From contig JAJPIN010000060.1 in NCBI GenBank assembly GCA_021324715.1, positions 1-11,087 on the forward strand: 11,087 nucleotides of DNA, read 5' to 3'. Positions 6,343 to 11,087 of this stretch are shown here, one piece after another (within the stretch, counting starts at the first letter, position 1; the number at the start of each line of letters is the position of its first letter). A model generated the notes under the pieces. It had not been told where the DNA came from and ran no database searches. It saw only the letters and a program-made list of their open reading frames with translations. A program made the position numbers and the translations under genes. The stretch comes from Nitrososphaeria archaeon. GTDB taxonomy: Archaea > Thermoproteota > Nitrososphaeria > Nitrososphaerales > Nitrososphaeraceae.

Positions 6343-7749
6343 TTACCTAAGCCTACATACTATTGAGACATCATTTACATTCGTACCTGTGATTTTTGTG
6401 TATAATGCAGCGTTGACCTTGTCAAATAAGGTGTTACTGTCGTGGGCATTTAGATATCTCGATATTTTTAATTTCTTATGTCTTATTCTCAGTAGAACCT
6501 TCGGATTTATAACAGCCCCTGCTGCGAGGGAATTTCCATCAATCCCATCGGTTCCAAAACTTGCAATTGAAAAGTCCATGTCATTATCCAAATGCTCAAA
6601 ATGTGCCGCAGCTGAAAGTACCGCCTCTTGATTTCTTCCACCCCTGCCATTTATCTTATTTTCCAAATCCACTGTTGTTTCTCCTCCGAAAACAAACGCG
6701 TACGGAGTTGATATTGTAGGAAAATCATGGACAAGTCTGAACAGAAATTCTCCGACAGAGGTAGATTTTCCAGTGAATTTTGAGCCCAAATACATTGTCT
6801 TTACTCCTTTTCTTTCTAAAAACAATTTGATATTTTTACATGCAATATTGTTATTTCCAATTATAACGTTATGAATATTAGTAAATACAGGGTTACCTGG
6901 CTTGGGTGTATCCTTAATTTTTCCTGATACCCCACTATTAATGAGGATCCTTAGTTTTTTAGAGATAAGTTTCTGATTTCTCCATAGTTTGTATTTTACC
7001 AGAATCTTTTTTGTGTCCTCAAAAGTAGTTGTATCCGGAACAGTAGGACCTGAAGCAATTACATCAATCTTATCTTCAACAACGTCTGACAAGATTAATG
7101 TTAGTACTGAAAATTTTTTATTAATTATGTCTGCGAGTCCACCACCTTTGATTTTAGAAAGGTGTTTCCTAACAGTATTTAACTCGTCAATTGTTGCTCC
7201 TGCTGACAAGAGTCTCATTGTTAAATTCTGCTTTTCGCTTAAGGTAATGATATCTAAGGGCAAAGGCATAAGAGCTGAAGCCCCTCCTGATAGCAGCACT
7301 ACAAGCAAATCATTTCTAGTTACCTTTTCCAATAATTTCAGTATTTTTTTCGTACCAAGGACTCCACTGGAATCGGGTATTGGATGTGAAGCATAAGTTA
7401 TTGCACACAAATTATTCTTCAGTTTTATTCCATAAGGAACTGTTATGCAGCCCTCCTTGATTTTGTTGCTACCAAGAATTTTGATAAAAGCATCAGCCAT
7501 TGATGCCGTTGCTTTACCTGCTCCGATCAAGTATGTGGATTTAAAGGATGCAAAATCGAGGACTAGCTTCTCTCCATTATAATTAAATATGCTCAAATTA
7601 TTGTTACTCAATTTTACTGATTTTTTCATCAAGCATACGGGGTTTACCGATCTTAGACCAACCCCAATTGCGTCCAGAGTCAAATTTAATGAATTGGAGT
7701 AATTATTTTCTAAAATCAATGATTTATTTAGTAGTTTTAATCTTGCCAT
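6343..7749 (-). CDS. gckA: Glycerate 2-kinase (MOFRL/GK-II family)
   Basis: This 468-residue cytosolic kinase uses ATP to convert D-glycerate to 2-phosphoglycerate, feeding lower glycolysis/gluconeogenesis. The length is normal for class II glycerate kinases and the expected motifs appear in order: GAGKA (76-80, K79), SHPIPD (121-126), SGGASAL (154-160), VRKHLSKIKGGG (193-204), SDVVEDKIDVIASGPTVPD (221-239), then the MOFRL half with GGETTV (355-360), GRGGRNQE (368-375), TDGIDG (400-405), HDSNTLF (436-442) and TGTNVND (454-460). The glycerate and nucleotide-binding residues appear intact. The ATG at 7749 has a TATA box at the proper leaderless distance. It is convergent with the histidine-kinase gene and has no pathway neighbour here, so it is probably monocistronic. 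Confidence 0.94.
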   Translation of the reverse strand: MARLKLLNKSLILENNYSNSLNLTLDAIGVGLRSVNPVCLMKKSVKLSNNNLSIFNYNGEKLVLDFASFKSTYLIGAGKATASMADAFIKILGSNKIKEGCITVPYGIKLKNNLCAITYASHPIPDSSGVLGTKKILKLLEKVTRNDLLVVLLSGGASALMPLPLDIITLSEKQNLTMRLLSAGATIDELNTVRKHLSKIKGGGLADIINKKFSVLTLILSDVVEDKIDVIASGPTVPDTTTFEDTKKILVKYKLWRNQKLISKKLRILINSGVSGKIKDTPKPGNPVFTNIHNVIIGNNNIACKNIKLFLERKGVKTMYLGSKFTGKSTSVGEFLFRLVHDFPTISTPYAFVFGGETTVDLENKINGRGGRNQEAVLSAAAHFEHLDNDMDFSIASFGTDGIDGNSLAAGAVINPKVLLRIRHKKLKISRYLNAHDSNTLFDKVNAALYTKITGTNVNDVSIVCRLR

Positions 7750-7770
7750 TTCCTGACAAATTACCCTATG

Positions 7771-7778
7771 TTTTAAAA
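7771..7778 (-). promoter_or_regulatory. TATA box for glycerate kinase gene
   Basis: TTTTAAAA lies centred about 26 bases ahead of the ATG at 7749, ideal for a leaderless archaeal transcript. The same octamer stands at the same distance before trpE. Confidence 0.55.
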
Positions 7779-7858
7779 GAGTATAACTTTTGTCGCCAAA
7801 CTTTACATATAAATAAATATATTGACTACTATCATTAAAATGAATATGATCAAATTTT

Positions 7859-7899
7859 CTTAGTATTCTAAGAAATTCTTAATAATAATTATAAGAATT
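7859..7899. promoter_or_regulatory. Nested short dyads in divergent promoter region
   Basis: CTTAG-TATT-CTAAG (7859-7872), the overlapping AAGAAATTCTT (7870-7880) and AAGAATTC (7892-7899) repeat an AAGAA/TTCTT theme between two divergent genes. They could form an operator for a dimeric regulator, or arise by chance in AT-rich DNA. Confidence 0.28.
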
Positions 7900-7996
7900 C
7901 ATTGATATTGGCATTTTTATTATCCTAAAATTAATATGCACTGATCAGAATAATCTTGTAAACATTAATGAATATTATAAAAGCTAAATAAAATAA

Positions 7997-8305
7997 ATGG
8001 TCGCTGATCTTCGGTTGCGTGGGATGGTGGGAAGAAGGGGTCTCATGTTTGTATCTTATTACGGCAAGTCTCGAGCTTTTATTTCTAATTATCGGTCTTG
8101 GAGGGAATATGAATCGATGGGCAAAACGGCTGAAATAGCGTCTTCGATTATAAGCCATGAATCAATTCATCTCGCATTAAATAAATTCTCTGTCAACGCT
8201 TCGGATAAATTGGACAATCTGTTTGGAAGATCAAATACCTGGGAAGTTTACTCACATGGACTGGGTGATTTAAATAAGATCCGAAGAGGTATACCCAAAA
8301 AGTAG
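7997..8305 (+). CDS. Small HExxH-motif protein, possible zinc metallopeptidase
   Basis: The 102-residue product contains SIISHESIHLAL, a canonical HExxH zinc motif (H54, E55, H58) inside a predicted helix. After it come ASDKLDNLFG and a short C-terminal region with E83, H87 and D91, any of which, or D73, might supply the third ligand. This is short for a peptidase; it may be a minimal domain or a fragment. There is no signal peptide. The start is uncertain: ATG 7997 follows an in-frame stop, but the TATA-like ATTATAAAAG (7973-7982) is only about 20 bases away, so in-frame ATGs at 8024 or 8045 (MFVSYYGKSR) are also possible. The family name is not known to me; proteolytic activity is inferred from the motif only. 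Confidence 0.62.
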   Translation: MVADLRLRGMVGRRGLMFVSYYGKSRAFISNYRSWREYESMGKTAEIASSIISHESIHLALNKFSVNASDKLDNLFGRSNTWEVYSHGLGDLNKIRRGIPKK

Positions 8306-8371
8306 GATTTTTGGAACCTTTCAAGGGAAAGCTCTGCCATCAGTATTACTATGAGTAATGACAATAATAAT

Positions 8372-8380
8372 GATTAAATT
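8372..8380 (+). promoter_or_regulatory. TATA-like box for the DUF2203 gene
   Basis: GATTAAATT is centred about 28 bases before the ATG at 8404, but only 19 before the alternative TTG at 8395. This spacing favours the ATG as the start. Confidence 0.4.
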
Positions 8381-8403
8381 GGCTTGTTTAATTTTTGAAA
8401 TGT

Positions 8404-8805
8404 ATGCCTCCCTACTTTACCCCACAAGATGCTAATCGAATTTTACCAGATGTAAAAAAATTATTTTCAAGTATTACTATTCAAAAAAATAAGGTGATTA
8501 AACTTCAAGAGGAATTACAGAGAATGATCAACGAAGGAACTAAATTAACTCCTTTTATTAGTAAAAAACAGGAACTAAATCGCTCTGTATTTAACTTGTA
8601 TCAGAAAATAGCAGAATTGGAAAATAAGGGGGTCATGATTAAAAGTGTAGACGAGGGCCTATTAGATTTTCCATCACTAAGATTTGATGAAGAAGTGTGG
8701 CTCTGTTGGAAAGAGGGTGAGAATGAGATAAAATTTTGGCATAGAAAAGATGAGGGTTTCATGGGCAGAAAACCGCTGGCGACCACTAATATAATTGACC
8801 GCTAA
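8404..8805 (+). CDS. DUF2203 family protein
   Basis: A 133-residue soluble protein that matches the DUF2203 pattern as I recall it. The N-terminal PYFTPQDANRILPDVKKLF resembles the family's YFT-EAN-LLP-L start. A long coiled-coil helix spans about residues 27-75. The conserved C-terminal block follows: GVMIKSVDEGLLDFPSL (76-92), EVWLCWKEGENEIKFWH (97-113) and EGFMGRKPL (117-125). The molecular function of the family is not established. ATG 8404 is preferred over the in-frame TTG at 8395 because the family begins near the YFT motif and the TATA-like box fits the ATG. It follows the HExxH gene on the same strand after a 98-base gap and probably has its own promoter. Confidence 0.85.
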   Translation: MPPYFTPQDANRILPDVKKLFSSITIQKNKVIKLQEELQRMINEGTKLTPFISKKQELNRSVFNLYQKIAELENKGVMIKSVDEGLLDFPSLRFDEEVWLCWKEGENEIKFWHRKDEGFMGRKPLATTNIIDR

Positions 8806-8928
8806 TTAAAAAATTTCTTAAATTCACATATTAGTAGTTACTAGATAACAATAACATACGTTTAGAGTTGCTTTTCAATACTCAATGCCATTATCTAACA
8901 AACTTGTAAAATATTGATCTCATAAGAT

Positions 8929-8945
8929 TTAAATCATGCTTTAAA
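8929..8945 (+). repeat. 17-mer also found in the trpE promoter (copy 1)
   Basis: TTAAATCATGCTTTAAA here differs by one base from TTAAATCATGTTTTAAA at 9679-9695, which contains the trpE TATA box. This copy lies in the 252-base gap between DUF2203 and the exported-protein gene, and no clear plus-strand gene follows it. It may be a duplicated or dead promoter, or a shared operator. Confidence 0.4.
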
Positions 8946-9032
8946 GCGTGAGAGTTCTAAGTATGTGTTACCGATTTTAAGGCAATGAACTCTGTCTTTA
9001 CTAACCGTTAATAATGATTGTATTTCTTATCT

Positions 9033-9040
9033 AAAAAAAA
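9033..9040 (-). terminator. T8 tract after the exported-protein gene
   Basis: An uninterrupted A8 run on the plus strand reads as T8 in the transcript direction of the minus-strand gene ending at 9058, about 18 bases past its stop. A poly-T tract is the usual archaeal termination signal. Confidence 0.5.
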
Positions 9041-9057
9041 TGAAGAGTTGGAGTAAA

Positions 9058-9390
9058 TTATTTGGCTTCTTGAGCCGATTTTAGGTTCATCAGTTGTTGC
9101 AACGCCTGCAATGCATTAAATGTTTCAACTGCTTGCTTCGGGTCTTGCATTGCCTTGATCTTTCCAATAGCGTCATTCACCTTCGAATCTTGCTCTACGT
9201 CCTTAAGTGCTGGATTTTTTTCTTTCAAGATTTTAATCCACACATCGATGGGCAATCCCTGGGCCATAGTTTGGTTCCCCTGAGTCTCATTCCCCTGGGC
9301 ATTTGCAACCTTAATACTTGGAGTCACAAGTACTGCTGCAGATAATAGCACGCTTGCTAGCACTACTAGAATTCCTATTTTTTGATACAT
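9058..9390 (-). CDS. Small exported Gln-rich protein, function unknown
   Basis: The 110-residue precursor has a clear Sec-type signal peptide: a short basic N-region (K4), a hydrophobic core at about residues 5-24 and a likely cleavage site after A31 (VANA|Q). The mature part is about 79 residues, beginning with an Asn/Gln/Gly-rich stretch with NETQ and NQT sites that could be glycosylated, then two or three helices (VWIKILKEKNPALKDV; then the Gln-rich FNALQALQQLMNL). There is no Cys, no second membrane helix and no sortase or lipobox signal. It probably lies outside the membrane or at the S-layer. I do not recognise a named domain. It is divergent from trpE, with its own TATA box and T-tract terminator. 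Confidence 0.75.
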   Translation of the reverse strand: MYQKIGILVVLASVLLSAAVLVTPSIKVANAQGNETQGNQTMAQGLPIDVWIKILKEKNPALKDVEQDSKVNDAIGKIKAMQDPKQAVETFNALQALQQLMNLKSAQEAK

Positions 9391-9412
9391 TGAGAGTAGA
9401 TAGTATTTTGTC

Positions 9413-9421
9413 CTATAAAAG
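9413..9421 (-). promoter_or_regulatory. TATA box for the exported-protein gene
   Basis: On the minus strand this reads CTTTTATAG, centred about 27 bases ahead of the ATG at 9390, which fits a leaderless archaeal promoter well. Confidence 0.55.
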
Positions 9422-9678
9422 AGTGGCCCCTATATTTTACTCTCATCCATCTAATTCTCGTATGAATGTATAGTTCTGCCCACGCGCACTATGAACCATT
9501 ATTTATTTAAAATTAGAAAATCCGGTCGAATAAAAGATAGTTTAAAGCAATTACCACTTTGTAAAACAATAAACTAATTTTCTATTGTTTTCAAAATCAT
9601 CATATAGTCAATTTGTATATGAACTTTAGAAAATTTTAGAACTGTTATCTCACCTATTTTAATTCCAAATATAAAGCC

Positions 9679-9696
9679 TTAAATCATGTTTTAAAA
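9679..9696 (+). promoter_or_regulatory. trpE TATA box within repeated 17-mer (copy 2)
   Basis: TTTTAAAA at 9689-9696 is centred about 25 bases before the ATG at 9718, as expected for leaderless transcription. It is embedded in TTAAATCATGTTTTAAA (9679-9695), which recurs with one mismatch at 8929-8945. Confidence 0.5.
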
Positions 9697-9717
9697 TACC
9701 GATTAAGTAACTATCTC

Positions 9718-11087
9718 ATGTTTAAAGACATCATTTCAAGTTCAAATGACTTTACCTTCAATAAGATAAAAATCGATACAGATAAGGATCCATTTGAGAT
9801 CTTTAAAAAAATTTATTTTCATTATCAAAATGTGTTCATTTTGGAATCGTTAACTGGACCTAAGGAACTTTCGGAATTTTCAGTAATAGGATTTGACCCG
9901 GAATTTACCATAAAGTGTAACAGAGGGTTATTTAAAATTTGTAAAAAGACAAAAACCGTATACAAAAAGAAAGTGGAGGATCCTCTTTTGGAATTAAAAC
10001 GAATCATGCCAATTATTGATGAAAAAAAACTTCGATATATTGGAGGTGCAGTAGGATATGTGAGCTATGAGGCTATTAAATTCTGGGAAGAGTTACCAAA
10101 GAAAAGATCCAATAATTTGTTTTACTTGATGGAATTTGGGATTTATACTGATGGATTAATTCATGACAAATCGGACAATATAACTTACTACTTTCACATC
10201 GGAAAAAAATCAAGGCTAAATGAAATAGAAAAAATTATAGATTCAAAGAAATCGATTTTGACAAAGGGTATCTCTTATTCAAAACCAGTTTCTGAGACTA
10301 CTAAAAGAAGATTTATTTCCAACGTGAAGAAGGCAAAAGAATACGTATACGGAGGTGAAGTCTTTCAGGTGGTAATTTCGAGAAAATTTAAATTTCGAAT
10401 TTACGGCGACCCTATGCTTCTTTATCAATATCTCAGGAAACTAAATCCGTCACCCTACATGTATTTCTTCAAACGCAATAAGCGAATTATTATCGGATCA
10501 AGTCCCGAAATGCTCCTTCGTGTAATTAATAATAAGATTGAAACGTTTCCGATCGCAGGAACAAGACCGGTATCCAATAAGGAGAGTATAAATAGAAAGT
10601 TAAAAAATGACCTTTTAAGAGACAAAAAAGAGCTGGCTGAGCACACAATGCTTGTAGATTTGGCAAGAAATGATTTGGGTAAAATATGCAAATTTGGCTC
10701 AGTACAAGCAAAAGAATTGATGATAGTAAAGAGATTCAGCCATGTTCAACATTTGGTATCTCATATAACAGGCAATCTAGACGATAAATACGACTGTTTT
10801 GACGCTTTTAGATCTCTATTCCCAGCAGGTACCGTCTCCGGGGCACCAAAAGTAAGAGCGATGGAAATAATATCCGAACTAGAAAAATCAGCTAGGGGTC
10901 CGTATGCAGGAGCTCTAGGTTACTTTTCTTTCAACAGATGCTGCGATTTTGCGATAATAATAAGATCCTTGTTTATAAACGGAAAAAATGCGTTTATTCA
11001 ATCTGGCGCAGGGATAGTAATGGACTCTGTTCCAACAAACGAATTCTTAGAAACTGAGCATAAAGCTGGAGCATTATTTTCTGCAAT
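9718..11087 (+). CDS. trpE: Anthranilate synthase component I (3' end missing)
   Basis: TrpE converts chorismate and ammonia (from the TrpG glutaminase) to anthranilate, the first step of tryptophan synthesis. ATG 9718 begins an open frame of 456 codons that runs off the window without a stop; family length is near 460-520, so little is missing. An N-terminal ILES (41-44) matches the LLES tryptophan feedback site. The chorismate-binding domain shows GGEVFQVVISRKF, SSPEMLLR (261-268), PIAGTRP (278-284), AEHTMLVDLARNDLG (307-321), PAGTVSGAPK (369-378), GPYAG (394-398) and GAGIVMDSVPTNEF (430-443), covering the catalytic Glu/His and Mg sites. Ala280 in PIAGT favours TrpE over PabB, which usually has Lys there. 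trpG and other trp genes may follow beyond the edge. Confidence 0.94.
   Translation, partial: MFKDIISSSNDFTFNKIKIDTDKDPFEIFKKIYFHYQNVFILESLTGPKELSEFSVIGFDPEFTIKCNRGLFKICKKTKTVYKKKVEDPLLELKRIMPIIDEKKLRYIGGAVGYVSYEAIKFWEELPKKRSNNLFYLMEFGIYTDGLIHDKSDNITYYFHIGKKSRLNEIEKIIDSKKSILTKGISYSKPVSETTKRRFISNVKKAKEYVYGGEVFQVVISRKFKFRIYGDPMLLYQYLRKLNPSPYMYFFKRNKRIIIGSSPEMLLRVINNKIETFPIAGTRPVSNKESINRKLKNDLLRDKKELAEHTMLVDLARNDLGKICKFGSVQAKELMIVKRFSHVQHLVSHITGNLDDKYDCFDAFRSLFPAGTVSGAPKVRAMEIISELEKSARGPYAGALGYFSFNRCCDFAIIIRSLFINGKNAFIQSGAGIVMDSVPTNEFLETEHKAGALFSA

Larger units (their letters stand above)
9391..9717. other. Divergent AT-rich intergenic region with two promoters
   Basis: This 327-base gap separates the exported-protein gene from trpE. 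It holds a TATA box at each end (9413-9421 on minus, 9689-9696 on plus) and no credible ORF or RNA gene. Repeated TTTAGAA units around 9635-9651 are the only other pattern. No recognisable trp leader peptide or attenuator was found. Confidence 0.5.

Noticed and set aside
6989..7396. Plus-strand 135-residue open frame
   Set aside because: It lies wholly antisense within the glycerate kinase, which has all family motifs in order.
7931..8158. Minus-strand 75-residue open frame
   Set aside because: It overlaps the HExxH gene in antisense, is Arg/His-rich without motif, and ends in AT-rich intergenic DNA.
8351..8377. Eight-codon ORF (MSNDNNND) with a 6-bp inverted repeat ATTACT/AGTAAT before the DUF2203 gene
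   Set aside because: Too short and low in complexity to support as a leader peptide or operator; AT-rich chance match is likely.
8985..9011. Eight-codon ORF (MNSVFTNR) downstream of the orphan 17-mer
   Set aside because: No Trp codons or attenuator structure, and it is far from trpE, so a trp leader peptide is not supported.
10455..10711. Two overlapping minus-strand open frames
   Set aside because: Both are antisense to the strongly conserved trpE catalytic domain.
1..11087. CRISPR array, insertion sequence or rRNA/tRNA genes
   Set aside because: No regularly spaced repeats, no transposase frame or terminal inverted repeats, and no conserved RNA gene sequence were seen on either strand.

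Overview
The window most resembles a chromosomal segment of an AT-rich mesophilic thaumarchaeon (Nitrososphaeria, perhaps near Nitrosocosmicus). This is an inference. It rests on low GC, archaeal TATA-like boxes about 26-28 bases ahead of several start codons (leaderless transcription), a histidine kinase with the H-box VAAHELRTPIMPILG typical of this group as I recall it, an archaeal-type glycerate 2-kinase, and many tiny zinc-ribbon proteins. No 16S, tRNA or other lineage marker is present to prove it.

Left part (1-4250): an accessory-looking region of mostly unrecognised genes. A two-domain zinc-ribbon protein on the minus strand diverges from a small coiled-coil gene that appears split by a one-base shift in an A4 run. 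Next comes a plus-strand protein with a basic N-terminal region and a Cys/His-rich C-terminus ending in a C2H2-like finger. A short ORF starting right after its stop looks cut off by a minus-strand metallo-beta-lactamase-fold gene. That gene has clearly higher GC than its surroundings and has lost several metal ligands. A three-gene plus-strand operon follows, joined by TAATG stop/start overlaps: a 266-aa unknown protein, a 93-aa coiled-coil protein with a CxCxxC tip, and a 72-aa zinc ribbon. The density of small Zn-binding proteins, tight overlaps, a broken gene and a compositional island suggests a decayed integrated element, but no integrase, capsid, terminase or replication gene is visible.

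Middle part (4250-8810): a GC-rich hairpin in an intergenic gap; a membrane histidine kinase with a Cache-like extracellular sensor and no adjacent response regulator; a convergent MOFRL-type glycerate 2-kinase; an AT-rich divergent promoter region with nested dyads; a small HExxH protein; and a DUF2203 family protein.

Right part (8810-11087): a small exported glutamine-rich protein on the minus strand, an AT-rich intergenic region, and trpE (anthranilate synthase component I), which runs off the right edge a few residues short of its expected end. The housekeeping genes (gckA, trpE) and the exported-protein gene have well-placed TATA boxes. No RNA gene, CRISPR array or insertion sequence was found.
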